Assembly (NCBI RefSeq): GCF_026914265.1
Contig: NC_069125.1
Span: 71,192,046 to 71,256,045 of the forward strand
Origin: Mya arenaria
Taxonomy: Eukaryota; Mollusca; Bivalvia; Myida; Myidae
Direction of reading: 5' to 3'
DNA length: 64,000 nucleotides
The notes under the pieces were generated by a model. That model was not told the DNA's origin. It made no database searches and saw only the letters and a program-made list of their open reading frames with translations. Below, in pieces: positions 1 to 12,522 of this stretch. Numbering within the stretch: the stretch's first letter is position 1; each line of letters starts with the position of its first letter. The translations under genes and the position numbers were made by a program.

Positions 1-87
1 GAAAATTACAATTTAATGCAAAAATAGGTAGCGTGCATGTTGATTAGTATATACACATCCAATTGACAGTATTTCTGTATGTTTCAG

Positions 88-308
88 GTAGGAAGCTGTT
101 TGGAGATGGTTACTCCGGCCTGGAATATGACTACCGCGGCTTGTTACGCCTCTACCGCCAAGTCGGAAACTATGCCATGGCTGATAGATATGCCAATATC
201 CTACAACAGTGGAATCGTATTAGGGATAGAAACAATTCCATAGAAGTTAAACCATTAGAGTTCACATTGTCAGCAGGGCTTTCAGAACTTGTGACAGAAT
301 ACTTCTAA
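88..308 (+). CDS. APPBP2: APPBP2-like, last coding exon (partial)
   Basis: This is the final coding exon of a gene like amyloid protein-binding protein 2, a TPR-repeat protein that in vertebrates binds the cytoplasmic tail of APP and serves as a substrate receptor of a cullin-2 ubiquitin ligase. A polypyrimidine tract and AG at 86-87 precede the exon, and the frame runs to TAA at 306-308. The segment YSGLEYDYRGLLRLY followed by VGNYAMADRYANILQQWN and RLRDR-like IRDR matches my memory of the APPBP2 C-terminus (YSGLEYDYRGLIKLY, then NWNRLRDR). The last 25 or so residues diverge from the vertebrate tail. Upstream exons with the TPR repeats lie outside the window. The 3' UTR follows, with ATTAAA at about 554 and 570 as candidate poly(A) signals. 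Family assignment is from recalled similarity. Confidence 0.85.
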
Positions 309-720
309 AGATTGTGATAATCTAGAATGTGTGCACTGATTAAAGGATGCTGTGATTTTGTTCTTATAAGAGCCAAGTGAACATTAAAGAGAACATGCAT
401 GTTGCTTCAAGTTGTTGGATGGTAGGTGCAGGACAATCAGATGTGATAGAGTTCCCTGATTGGTCTACTGATAGTTACCCACATCCCCAAAGTGGAAGCA
501 ATTACAGAAGAAAGTTCTTAGCTCTCACAAGGTGTGCCAAGTGTGCTATATAAATTAAATATTAAATGTATACTCTGTTGGCAAATACAATATTTTCGCT
601 GTGGTTGTATAAGTTATTATTTATATGCTTAGTGTTGCACTGTGGCAGATCATGGATTGTGGTTGTTTTAGCTATTACTTTAAATGGCATTTTCTGAAAT
701 ATATGTTTTTGTGCTTATAA
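309..720 (+). other. Probable 3' UTR and flank of the APPBP2-like gene
   Basis: Non-coding AT-rich sequence after the stop codon. Two ATTAAA hexamers near 554 and 570 are candidate poly(A) signals. No other gene or repeat was recognised before the minisatellite begins. Confidence 0.4.
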
Positions 721-2390
721 TTGCTAGTTGTTTACAGTATCTTGGCTAGTGTTGTATACCGTATCTTGGCTAGTGTTGTTTACAGTATCATGGCTAGTGG
801 TGTATACATTATCTTGACTAGTGTTGTTGACAGTATCTTGGCTAGTATTGTTGACAGTATCTTGGCTAGTGTTGTATACAGTATCTTGGCTAGTGTTGTA
901 TACAGTATCTTGGCTAGTGTTGTTTACAATATCATGGCTAGTGGTGTATACATTATCTTGACTAGTGTTGCTTACAGTATCCTGGCTAGTGGTGTATTCA
1001 TTATATTTGCTAGTGTTGTAAACAGTATATTGGCTAGTGTTGTATACACTATCTTGGCTAGTGTTGTATACAGTATCTTGGCTATTACAGTATAAAGTAT
1101 ATGACCAGTGTTGTATACATTATCTTCGCTAGTGTTGTATACAGTATCTTGGCTAGTGTTTAATACATTATCTTCGCTAGTGTTGTATACAGTATCTTGG
1201 CTAGTGCTGTATACATTACCTTGGCAAGTGTTGTACAGTATCTTGGCTAGTGTTGTATACATCATCTTGGCTGGTAATGTATACAGTATCTTGGCCAGTG
1301 TTGTATACATTTAGTCATTATCTTGGCTAGTGTTGTATACATCATCTTGGCTAGTGTTGTATACATTATTTTGGCTTTTCTCATATACATCATCTTGGCT
1401 AGTGTTGTATACATCATCTTGACTAGTGTTGTATACAGTATCTTGGCCAGTGTTGTATGCATAATCTTGGCTTGTGTTGTATACATGATCTTGGCTTGTG
1501 TTGTATACATCATATTGGCTAGTGTTGTATACATCATCTTGTGTATACAGTGTCTTAGCCAGTGCCACACATTATCTTGGCTAGTGATGTATACAGTACC
1601 TTGGCCATTGTTTAAAACAGTATTTTAGCTGGTGTTGTAAACAGCATCCTAACTAGTGTTGTGTACAGTATCTTGGCTAGTGTCATACACGTTATATTGG
1701 CTAGTGTTGTATACAGTATCTTGTTGTATTCATCATATTGGCTAGTGTTGTATACATCATCTTGACTAGTGTTGTATATAGTATCTCAACTAGTGTTGTA
1801 TACAGTATCTTAACTAGTGCTGTATACATTATCTTGGCCAGTGTTGTATGCATAATCTTGGCTTGTGTTGTATACATGATCTTGGCTAGTGTTGTATACA
1901 TCATTTTGGCTAGTGTTGTATCCATCATCTTGACTAGTGTTGTATACAGTATCTTAACTAGTGTTGTATACAATATCTTTACTAGTGTCATACACATTGT
2001 CTTGGCTAACGCTGTATACAGTATTTTGGCTAGTGGTGTATACAGTGTCTTAGCTAGTGCCACACATTATCTTGGCTAGTGATGTATACAGTACCTTGGC
2101 CATTGTTTAAAACAGTATTTTAGCTGGTGTTGTAAACAGCATCCTAACTAGTGTTGTGTACAGTATCTTGGCTAATGTCATACACGTTATATTGGCTAGT
2201 GTTGTATACAGTATCTTGGCCAGTGCTTTAAACAGTATCTTAGATGATGTTGTAAACAACATATTGGCTGGTGTTGTAAACAACATATTGGCTGGTGTTG
2301 TATAAAGTATCTTAGCTGGTGTTGTATACAGTATCTCAGCTGGTGTTGCAACATCTTGGCTGGTGTTGTATACAGTTTCTTGTTTTCTTT
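721..2390. repeat. 24-bp minisatellite array (about 70 units)
   Basis: Tandem units of about 24 bp, consensus TATCTTGGCTAGTGTTGTATACAG, with variants CATTATCTTGG, CATCATCTTGG and GTAAACAG. The unit length is a multiple of three and rarely carries stops, so several frames on both strands stay open for 60-120 codons and spell repeats such as ILASVVYS. I treat these as satellite translations and not as genes. The later half contains a long duplication: about 1566-1730 recurs at about 2061-2225, an offset of 495 bp. Units become more divergent after 2220. Confidence 0.9.
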
Positions 2391-2399
2391 AATAATATC

Positions 2400-5348
2400 T
2401 GCGAGTATAAAAAGGATAAACTATAATATGGATAAGTTGTCTATCAAATGCGTTAAGTTTAACTGAATTACAAGAATCTATTAAACAATTTTAAATTATA
2501 TTTGCATGATTACTTTTATTTTTGAAGTATGGTTGTTTGTCCTTATCTTTCAGATCTGTATTAATTATAACAGTCAGTTCTAATGAATTTGTGAACAAAA
2601 AAATCTATATTACATCTTGTTTATTAAGTTCAAATGAAATGGGATATATACACAAGTTATTATTGACGTTTTTAATCTAAGTTTTACCTTTGTTGTTGTT
2701 GAGGTGTTTTAATCATGAACAACAGTTTAATAACTCTTTATTCAGTGTTCATGTGTACATTTTTGTTAATTATCATATTTTGGAACTGCCTTTTTTCAAG
2801 TTTTATTATCTTGCTGTGTGGCAGGATTGTTTGTGTTGAGTGTCCACCTTTTGGGTGCCTAGAATTTTGGACAGGTTTGCAAAGAAAACAAAAATAAATA
2901 GATCTGTTCAAACTGGGCATTTTAGCGAAGACTGTAGTGTGCACCTGGATTCATTGAGAATGAAGTGAGATGACAAACGTACAACAGTATAATGATTTGC
3001 AATGAAATAACAATTTGAAATCCACACATTGGCTAAAAATGATAAAATTAGGAAAATTATAAAAACTATAATATTGTTCTAGGATTGTAAATTTATATCA
3101 TGTCATCATTTTGAACCGTTCACTGTTTAGTTCCAACTTTGGTACCTTTTGTTTACAGTCATCTGATTCAACTTATGGACACAATTTTATTAGGTCATCT
3201 TTTTAAAGAAAATAGTCATATATCTGCAGGACTAGTCTTACATTTCAAGTATTTTTATACATGTATATGTACCTTGAAGCTTTTGAATCAGTGACATTTA
3301 ATCTAGATTAAGTCATTTAAGAAGTTATTCTACCTCCAAGTTTCCGGAAATATCTACATCATGTCATGTTTCATATTGCACGCTTCTTCTATCTATTTAT
3401 TAAGCTCATCATGAGTCATACCAATAAACATCAAGTCAAGATTTGCCTCATATATAGGAGAACTGGTACCGATTTCATAATTCAATATTATTGTGATATT
3501 ATTTTCGCCTGGCTCCTTAGATTCGTTGATTAATGTATTCGTTGATACTTCTTTGTTTATGCTTATTACTATTAAATGAAAGATTAAGCATATCTTGTTA
3601 TTGTTGGATTATTTTCAGTGTAAATGTACATGTACATCTTTGATAGAATTGTGTTGAGTAAGGGATGTCACCTACAGTGTATTTGTCAGCAAAGGAAGCC
3701 ATTGAGAAGCAGTTCCACGTTGACATGAATAGTTGTATACGTCATTTTAATATTCACCAGCAGACAATTGTATCAAAAATTTAAAGTTGGTCACATGTTA
3801 TCTCTGGCTAGTGTTCACATTGAAATGATTTCACTGGTTAAAAAATACAGTAAATAAACATTTCAGCTTTTTTTGACCTTATCTACTATTTTTTTACAAG
3901 TGGCTGCTTAAGGCTAAAAGCTGTGGTGTTCTATAATTTCCACAGTGGTACAGACATATAAATGTCCGACTTTTCATGGAACTGTCCTCAATTTTACGAA
4001 AACACTCGAGTCAAATCTCAATGTCAGTCTCAACCCATCTTACCCCATAACATCGACTTAGAAGTATTTTCGTAATAATGAGGTCGGGGGCTCATCAATA
4101 CTCTGGGAGCGGTGTTCGCACCGAGGGGGGTACCGCACTGGTGATACTTTTTGTCAACGTTCGAGAACCGCACTGGGACTCACTGAGGGGCTTGATGAAA
4201 CGTTCTCTGGCTTAGGGGGATCACCCATTATGAAGTCAAATACTGATGCGGGGTAATACGACATAATACTTTTGCATTTTAGGCGTAGATTATCATTATA
4301 CAAAAACGAAGTATATTTACAACATTTATACTGGCTCTGAAACATGTTGAAACACTGACTTATTATAATGAGCTTTAAATGAAATATAGAACCAAATTAT
4401 ACTTCAATAAACTTGACTTGTTTTAACAAATTTAATATATTTCTTTAAGAAATTGCCACAAGAAAATATTTGAAGCAGCATTCATTGGTCCTCATTTATG
4501 ATTACACCAACATACATCTTCATCGCAACATGCACGTTCTTCCGTGGTTTTTCCTTGACCGGAAATGGTTTTAAATGCTTAATTAAGATTAATTACCGAT
4601 TGACTTTAAAGCTAAATCCGGTAAACTTCCGTCATGAAATCATACAATGTATGATTAAATCTTCATGAACTATTTAACAATACTGACATTAATTACCAGG
4701 ACGGAGTATGAAGCTTATCTTTGTATATACATCAGCTATCTTCTTTCAATCATGAGTGATAATTACAACAATTGTTTGTATCTAATGATGAATGTAATTA
4801 ATATATACATGCAGCCTGTATGGTAAATGTTTAAATTGTTTTGTGTTTCAAAAGATGGACATGGAAATACACAAATATAACAAGTTCTCGGAGTCATTTT
4901 GGGTTGGTATTTTATCTACAATAAAGAAATGAAGAGAGTGAGTGAGTGAGTGAATGAGTGAGTGAGTGAGTGAGTGAGCGAGCGAGCGGGCGGGCGGGCG
5001 GGCGGGTGGGCGGTCGGTCGGTCGGGCGGGCGGTCGGTCGGGCGAGCGGGCGGGGTTTCGGGTGGGCTGTCGTGAGTGAGTAAATATCTGAGTCAAAGGT
5101 AGAGTAACTGGACATACGGATGGACGAACAGTTGAGCATATGGTTTAATGCATGGTCGACGGTATAATTTATTAGCCAACAAAAAGTATAAAAAGCGCGT
5201 TCGGTTTACCATAGCGCACTTTTTACGTACTGGTATTTTTTGTTATCATTATTAAATGATAATAAAAATACATATGGAAAAAAGTACACATAAATTTATG
5301 TACGTTTCTTATTGGCTTATTAATGATTTGTTCTCGAATGTTCCATAG
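2400..5348. other. Intergenic or intronic stretch, no gene recognised
   Basis: AT-rich sequence between the minisatellite and the first visible F-BAR exon. I found no exon with convincing similarity; the missing first exon of the PSTPIP-like gene could lie here or further upstream. A GC-richer patch at about 4030-4260 looks like an old repeat fragment of unknown family. The only clear structure is the microsatellite listed separately. Confidence 0.5.
4936..5078. repeat. Compound GAGT / CGGG / CGGT microsatellite
   Basis: A run of GAGT (GTGA) tetranucleotides passes directly into GAGC, then CGGG and CGGT tetranucleotides, then decays. The minus-strand open frames across it (Pro-Arg and Ser-Leu-Thr-His repeats) are translations of the microsatellite. 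Confidence 0.9.
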
Positions 5349-8300
5349 GAAATCGATTTTAATGGGACACTGGGATTTGAACTGCTGTGCAAGCGCATTC
5401 GAGATGGTCAAAAATCAAGCAAAGATATCGAAGATTTCTTCAAGAAAAAGTAAGACATGAATGAAGTATAAGTACTGTTTTATATTTTATCAGAAAATTA
5501 TTTTTTTTATAAAATACCTAATTAGACAACTGACGAACACCATTCCTATTTTAGTTCGCCTCGATTATTATGTGACTGAATCATTGACATCTGTAGCTAG
5601 GGTATTTTGTAAATTTGTCGGTTAACTTCAATTTATAAAATTACCAAAAATCAAAATTGCCAAATTTAAATTCCTTTACGAATACCCCGTTTTTCCAGAA
5701 GCAAAGCGGAATCTCAGTATGGAAAAGCCTTGAGGAACCTGGCCAGAATGGCGGATGGCAAAGAAGAATCGGGGTAAGACCATTTAGATAAACAATGCTA
5801 ATAGAGAAATTCTAAAAAATATATTAATACTATTGTATCATTAGTGTTATTATAAGTCAAAGCACTGAACTGAAATTGAAAACATCGATCTAAAGTATTC
5901 GAGGAATACATGATACCATTCCCTCATCGACACCCTCCTTTTGCCTGCTCCTGTACGACGGTCATACTCCCAAGCTTTATTTCTAGGGACCTAGGCCTGG
6001 GCTGGCAGGAGCTCAAGTCACAAACGGAGCGGGCAGCCCGCTTACATAAGACCTCCGCTGAAAACCACGCCCTTCTCGCTGAGGAGCTCGCCAGGTTCGC
6101 AGACAACATGAAGACGGAACCGAAACAGGTACGTCCAAGACGGACTGGAACTTTCCTCGAGATCTATAAAACTGACGGAAATCAAACGGTTCTATTTTCG
6201 AAGAATTTCATGTTTAACGTTGGCTGTCATTTCAGCATGAAGACAGGGTAAAGGACAAACAGAAAATGAAGCGAACGGCACATTCTAAAATGACTGAGGT
6301 AAGTATCTACATACTACCTATTCAGCAAAAAGTAATACTAGTATATAATACCCGTTCTAACTTGTGACATATCTGGTGGCGATTCATGCTGATCCATATA
6401 CAAATCATGTCAACGGTCATCTACCTGCAGGGCCACACCATGTCATGCCCCCTGTTTTACCTCCACAGTTACAGCGCTCGTACCTAGAGCGATGCCGCGA
6501 GCACATTCAGTACGAGCTCCAGCACGGCGCCGCATCCAAATCCGGAACCGTCAGCTGCAAGGACATCGAGAAGGTAACCACATTTGATTTGCCCGCGCGA
6601 AACTTGGGCAATGTCGGATTGTTTTACGATCATGTTTTTTGAAATAGTTAGCTGGCATTAAATTTCATGTCGATTTAAACTTGGAGCGCTTAATCTTAGT
6701 TGTTTTTTTAATCATTTGTATTTTAGGTACGCATCAAATCAGAAAAATGCAAAGAGCTCATGGAAAAAGCAGGTAAATAAATACACAAAACAATAGCAAA
6801 GATAATACTTTCCTCGCGGTCAACCTTCCTCATTGACAACGTATTATTACATTATTGTAAGATGACCTACGTATTAAAAATGTTTATAAACTGTCATATA
6901 TGTACACAAATAAGCTGTGTTTACAGACGGCCAGTATCGGGCCGCGGTGGAGGCTTTGGAACAGATCAGGCGCGCGTGGGAGGCAGACATGGAGGAAGCG
7001 TGCAAGGTAAGGAACACAGACCCCGACTCGGACGGTTAATAAAGGCTTACAGTAGTTCTCATCTTTATGCATATAAAACAACTAGGTTTATTTAGTGAGG
7101 CCACTGGAAAGTCACCTGTGAGGGATTCGTACCCGATACCTCTTGGATGAAAGGCAGCTTTTACATGAATACTGCTGGACAACCTATGAAGATTATGTTT
7201 ATAACATACTAGACGTACATTGTATGAACTTTCTGATTATGATTTTGGATTTTAAGTTGAGCAAAGCAGGTTGGTCCTTTTCAAAATGAAAAATTATGCC
7301 TGTACTGTTTGTCAATATCGTTCAGTTTATTTATAACGCTTCATATATACTACTGCTTACAAATGAACTTAGCATTTTATGGTTTTAAATATGTTTTAAT
7401 GAGGTAATTGTTTTCTTCACGAGCTACAGGTGTTTCAGCGTGCGGACGAGGCGCGGATATTCCTTGTGCGAGACCTGCTATGGCGCTGTACCAACCTTGA
7501 CTCCCAGCTGTGCGTCGACAGGGACCAGGTAACAAGCAGTGTCTCATATTGACCTTGAACAAATAACGATTCGGTTGTCGTCGTCAGTTACCAAGTAACA
7601 AGTTTCGTGCAAAGACAATGGTGTGTTAGCCGTTATATAGACTAAAGGACAAACGTTTAACGGATTTTGAATATTAAAACTCCTGGTACACTGACACAAA
7701 TAATAGTTTATTAATGTACATGCAAGATAATCGTTTAAAGGTTATTCAATATTCAATATTTTGAGCAATACTTTACGGCTTATTTATTATGGTCAGCCGG
7801 GACTTGTCTAGTATCCTCTTCTGGAGATCAAAATGTAGTAATTCCAATAGATTCATGGCTGATATACACACAGCAGAAACCACTATTTCTTATGTTTAAG
7901 TGGCACTCTTATTCAAAATCAATACATACACATGTACATGTATAACAAACATACATTTGAATGATAAACCTTTAACTTAATAAGAATCATTGTTTTCGAC
8001 AATTATTCATCTTTTTCGGTAAAAAATGTAATGTACATGTAAAACAATTGTATTAATTTTGGCAAACCTTATTTGGGAGAAAGAGGTTATCTTAATTAAA
8101 ACGTATTTTACGTTTAAAACAATACGTAATGTAAATAAACGCGTGTATGTAATTTGGCAGTTTAAGCATAAATTAGAACTGAAGTATAGTATCAGCTAAA
8201 TCAGAGACCTGGAATGTCATGCTGGAAATCCTTTTCGTGCCCAACGGCAAAGTTTAAAAAGTGCCCGTATGTAAAAAATGAATTAAAATTCAAGTTTACT

Positions 8301-9914
8301 ATAATTTGTTTAACTGAGGTGGTAGAAGGCATCTACCATGGCCGCTCGTGTAAGATTGGTTCATCCCAAACCTCGCACAGGGTGTTTTTTTACAGGAAAT
8401 AGGTTAACCTCGTTTCCGCAAAACGCCTTACGCCCGGGTTGGGATGAGCCTATATTACACGAGTGGCCATGAAATATACTTATAAATCTTGCACACGGGT
8501 AAAGATAATAATGAACTTATATGTAAGAAATAAATTAAGATACATTTCAAGTCACTATATTTTGTTCAACTGAGGTGGGAGAAAGGGCATCTACCATGGC
8601 CGCTCGTGTAAGATAGGTTCACACCGACCCACACACAGGGTGTTTTACGGGAAACCGGTAAACCTGGTTTCCGCAAAACAACCTACTCTCTGGCTGGGAT
8701 GAACCAATTTTACACTCTCGGCCATGTCTGCTAGACCAAGCCAAAAGTAGCACATACATAACGAATAGCAAACGTATTACAATCGGAAAAGATAATTTCA
8801 TCATTAAACTTTAAAAATTGACGATGTACGATTAATTAAACGAATTGTATACGTATTTTATTAATTACTTGACCTCCAATGTTGAACCAAAAATAAATCC
8901 GTTTGATATCAAAAGGACGCCCGCTTCAGCGGGCGCCAATTTCGAATACGTTAAAATGGTTTTGATAATTGGCAAGGGATATTTCCGCATTATATTATTT
9001 CAACCAATGTCCATATTTAGAATTTTGCGTTTTGTGCATTGTAATGAAACTTACAAAAAACGCTGTGTCCCGCCATTAAATATGCAAAGTAAGGAAATGG
9101 TTTGTTTTGTTCTTTTAAAAGAAACTATCAATCTTATTGGCATCATTAAGTGCTACCATTAATTATATTAAATACAAAACCTTTGTCCTTTAGTATATAG
9201 AGGTTCTCATAAAACATTTTTCGGATTTATTGACAAATTTTAGTTAACAAAATGTAAGGAAATTACCCATGCACATATATACTTCTTTCATTTCGGTCAG
9301 TGCTGCGAGAACGTGCGCGATTCCCTTGAACGTTGTGACGTCACTCACGACGTCTGTGACTTTATTCAACACTTCATGACCGGCAATATCAGACCGGGTG
9401 AGTTCTTGCTAGTTACGTTTTTGTTGGGAATGGTGTGTTTGAATTTGGCTAAAATCATATCTTTAGTTTACAAATGGTAACGGTTGTATCGGAGAGGATC
9501 TCTATAAAGAGCTGTAACATGTATATGTGCATCTTCCTCATCAGCTCCGATCCCATATGAGAACTACTTCTCTGACTCGCGGGTGCAGAATTCGCCTAAC
9601 ACACTGCCGCGGCGCCGGCGACCGAAGGCGTCCCCTATCGCCACCCCGCCAGCTTCGCCATTGTGCAGTTCCAACCGAGCAGTCCCTCAACGAACAGACA
9701 ATGCAGGTATACATGTATAATCACAATATATACAGTATCCTGGTTCTAAATTACTGACTTTTCGGTTGATTGGATAAATTTTAGAAGTACGTTTAAGTAA
9801 AAATAAGTTATTGATTTTTTTTGCGTACATAATTATGTAACAGTTGTTTTTTCATGTTCTTACACTACTTGTGTTTCAGCATTTTACTCCGATTACTCGT
9901 ATGCATACAAGTAA
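5349..9914 (+). CDS. PSTPIP: PSTPIP-like F-BAR domain protein (5' exon missing)
   Basis: F-BAR protein of the PSTPIP1/2 group; the family binds and bends membranes and links PEST-type phosphatases to actin. Exons read from splice sites: 5349-5449, 5699-5773, 5987-6128, 6236-6298, 6469-6573, 6727-6772, 6927-7006, 7430-7528, 9301-9397, 9545-9706, 9880-9914. Phases join without a break and give 334 codons plus TAA. The first exon encodes FNGTLGFELLCKRIRDGQ, close to the FCH start of PSTPIP, followed by a charged helical region (ESQYGKALRNLARMA; YLERCREHIQYELQ; QYRAAVEALEQIRRAWE) and the conserved end CDVTHDVCDFIQHFMTG. After the F-BAR comes a Pro/Arg/Ser-rich linker (TLPRRRRPKASPIATPP) and a Tyr-rich end, AFYSDYSYAYK. 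No SH3 domain follows, so the layout resembles PSTPIP2. The initiator exon is not seen. AATAAA lies at 9991-9996. Confidence 0.85.
8322..8475. mobile_element. Hairpin MITE, copy 1 (CATGGCCGCTCGTGTAAGAT)
   Basis: Imperfect palindrome inside the PSTPIP-like intron. The left arm GGCCGCTCGTGTAAGATTGG then TTCATCCCAA pairs with the right arm GGGATGAGCC, ATTACACGAGTGGCC. The core has the paired blocks GGTTAACCTCGTTTCCG and CAGGGTGTTT/AAAACGCC. No coding capacity is visible. The family is unnamed here. Confidence 0.7.
8585..8735. mobile_element. Hairpin MITE, copy 2, same family and orientation
   Basis: Second copy about 265 bp downstream of the first, with the same arms (GGCCGCTCGTGTAAGATAGG; ATTTTACACTCTCGGCCATG) and the same core GGTAAACCTGGTTTCCGCAAAAC. 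The 25 bases before each copy are also alike (GTTTAACTGAGGTGGTAGAA versus GTTCAACTGAGGTGGGAGAA), so the pair may be a local duplication and not two insertions. Confidence 0.7.
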
Positions 9915-9990
9915 AGGGAAACCCGTCAGTGAAGATACGACACATCACAGGATGTTTTGAACAGCGTATCAGTTACATATGAGTGTTCAG

Positions 9991-9996
9991 AATAAA
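9991..9996 (+). terminator. Candidate poly(A) signal AATAAA of the PSTPIP-like gene
   Basis: Canonical hexamer 77 bases after the TAA at 9912-9914. Confidence 0.6.
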
Positions 9997-10569
9997 TTTA
10001 TGAGTATGAATTACAGTATATCTGTATATCAATCCTTCCGTGCGTTTCTCTCGTGTCTATATGAGGCTATGCAGTTGAACCACCTAACTTGACATCAGAT
10101 CTGAAGAGTTTCTCCAGTTTAGCTTTGATATCAAAAGGTACAACAATTTCCACCAAGCCTCCAAATGACGTCGAGTTGACGTGTGAAAGGCGCCGGTGTC
10201 TGACGTCGGATGACTGGCGGTTTACAGTCGGAACCAAACGTTATATTTCCAGCACCAATCTGACGTCGAGGATTGACCAATTATCACCAATCTTATTGGC
10301 CCACCATGTAAAGCAATTGACATGGATTTTCATCGAGTTTTCTATATATCTATATAACTGTTTGAATTTTATCTTATTTCATAACTAGGGGAGGCAGCTA
10401 CGGGGAACGATCGATTTACCACTGAACAAAATCCCTAAATAAACGACTAGACAGATCGACATAACATTTTGTCATCAAATTCGAAATTATCATCAAGTTT
10501 GTCTAAAATACATAACCTTAGCTCGAACTGATCTTCAATCGAATATTTATGGCGTTGCTCATACGTCCT

Positions 10570-10925
10570 CGTCGGCATGATACCAGGCATGGACGGCGGT
10601 TGGACGTCGGCATGATATAAGGCATGGACGGCGGTTGGACGTCGGCATGATATAAGGCATGGACGGCGGTTGGACGTCGGCATGATATAAGGCATGGACG
10701 GCGGTTGGACGTCGGCATGATATCAGGCATGGACGGCGGTTGGACGTCGGCATGATATAAGGCATGGACGGCGGTTGGACGTCGGCATGATACCAGGCAT
10801 GGATGGCGGTTGGACGTCGGCATGATATAAGGCATGGACGGCGGTTGGACGTCGGCATGATATAAGGCATGGACGGCGGTTGGACGTCGGCATGATATCA
10901 GGCATGGATGGCGGTTGGACGTCGG
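10570..10925. repeat. 35-bp minisatellite (about 10 units)
   Basis: Near-perfect 35-bp units containing GGCATGGACGGCGGTTGGAC, GTCGGCATGATATAA. Variants are few: TATAA, TATCA or TACCA, and GGACGG or GGATGG. The minus-strand frames stay open because 3 units equal 105 bp and the unit has no stop in any of the three reading registers; they spell a Pro/Arg/His-rich 35-residue repeat. Flanking sequence (10150-10270 and 10915-11045) is also rich in GACGTC. Confidence 0.92.
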
Positions 10926-11740
10926 ATGTTTGTCGCTTTCCCATCATCGGCTTCATATCAGAAACAGACGTTAGTAAGACGTCTATATTCCGATCGCCGG
11001 CGTCGCGACAAAAATCTAACGTCATCCCGACGTCTCACTGACGCCTTGTTTCTGCTGTGCAGAGATGTGTCACATACTTCATTTGCTATATTTAAGGCGT
11101 AGAAAAATAAGTTTCCGGTTTTATGCCCGGAACAAACATAATAGGCCGTAGGTCGGAAAATATGTAAACAAATTGGCAAATTGTTTCTTGAGATGTTTCT
11201 GTTACCAGAAACTATAAATCATATGCCTATAAGAACATCTATACAATCAGTATTAGCATCACCGGTATTGTCAAATTCAAGAACGCTTTTTTCTTTTAAA
11301 AACAAAACAATCAAACAAATTATATAAACAATATTTCTCGAGGCGATAAAAAGGTTAAGTGTCGGCCAAACAATAGGGAAGGTCGGCAAACCGGAAACAC
11401 ACATTTTTTTACGCCTAAATAAATAAATGTATATATACATATAGACTGTTCAAATGTTTAAATGTTATAGTGACTCAAACATGTGTGTCATCGTGAATGG
11501 CTTTCCGATTACATTGGTCGATTTGGCAAGTACATGTTCATTAATGTTACATTTCAAAACCCACCGTGCAGGCCGTGAAGACTCTTCGTGACATTTTTTA
11601 TTTGAAGTACTGGACAAGTGTCCATGAATGTCACTGTGCGAGACCAAGTATTTATGCCATACTTTTGAATTTTTACAATATTTACTGAAATATCAATGAA
11701 TTACGATTTTACAACCATTACTGGATACTAAATAACCACG
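10926..11740. other. Intergenic stretch, no gene recognised
   Basis: A GACGTC-rich tail of the minisatellite region, then ordinary AT-rich sequence. No exon or element with clear ends was found. Confidence 0.4.
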
Positions 11741-11741
11741 G

Positions 11742-12055
11742 CCATCAGCGGCGGTTCAATGAATTAATAACGGGGGGGGGGGGGGCAACCGTCAACCACA
11801 CGCAAACTCTTTTATTTCACTGAGATATTGAAACGACACGTATAAAATCTTTGATGCATTTCAACCCTTCACTCAAAAATACTTTTGTACATCTTATAAA
11901 GTTGACATCCTTGTGGAAACATCTACGTATATATACATGTATTGGTAAAGGTATAATTTTAAGGTTTAAATTAGGTGTTTTTAGAGCTAATTTGCCGGTC
12001 AACTGTGGGGTGGAGGGACACGGGCCCTTGTGCCCCGCCTCTAGGACCGCCACTG
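11742..12055. mobile_element. Possible hAT-like MITE (CAGCGGCGGTTC ... GGACCGCCACTG)
   Basis: Short inverted ends CAGCGGCGGTTC and GGACCGCCACTG, with a G-homopolymer (11771-11784) next to the left end and GTGCCCCGCC next to the right. CAG...CTG ends with an adjoining GGGGC/GCCCC block are typical of hAT derivatives. The flanks GGCCAT and GGTCAT are similar but an exact 8-bp duplication is not clear, so the assignment is tentative. Confidence 0.4.
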
Positions 12056-12169
12056 GTCATCACGGTCACGGATTAAGGTTGTAAACCGTATGACTAGACC
12101 TTATCATGATTTATGACTATTACAATCCCTATTTTTGCGGTATACACACAAATACCATCTTTGTCATGA

Positions 12170-12170
<1 letters not shown>

Positions 12171-12264
<94 letters not shown>
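12171..12264. repeat. (AT)n dinucleotide microsatellite
   Basis: About 94 bp of uninterrupted AT repeats, 260 bases upstream of the PEBP gene start codon. The Ile-Tyr open frames on both strands are artefacts of it. Confidence 0.97.
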
Positions 12265-12266
<2 letters not shown>

Positions 12267-12522
12267 CATCCGTCCTCATGCAACTTCAACACACAGATGT
12301 GCCGTTTTGTCGAAATTCAGTAACAAGTTTTACAATCACGTAACCGTTGCTCGAGTGGCGTATAGAAAACTGGTTTCAAGCATTGCGATTAAAAAGAATT
12401 GGTCCGGAACCGGGTGCGGTGTACTAGATTGTGATACAGACATTATACAACGTTTACTTATACAGCTGTTATACTAGCATAGTGTGGACATAGCCTGATC
12501 GGAAAATATCCCGGAGTTTGCC

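Noticed and set aside
721-2079. Open frames of 60-124 codons on both strands (YIILASVV-type repeats) as genes
   Set aside because: They are translations of the 24-bp minisatellite; no start context, domain or splice support.
4848-5139. Arg-Pro-Thr and Ser-Leu-Thr-His rich minus-strand frames
   Set aside because: Products of the GAGT/CGGG microsatellite.
7095-7200. tRNA-derived SINE (GGATTCGTACCCGATACCTC resembles a B box)
   Set aside because: No convincing A box at the right distance and no tail; a single box-like match is too weak.
10447-11025. Minus-strand Pro/Arg/His frames as a protein
   Set aside because: They follow the 35-bp minisatellite in all three frames.
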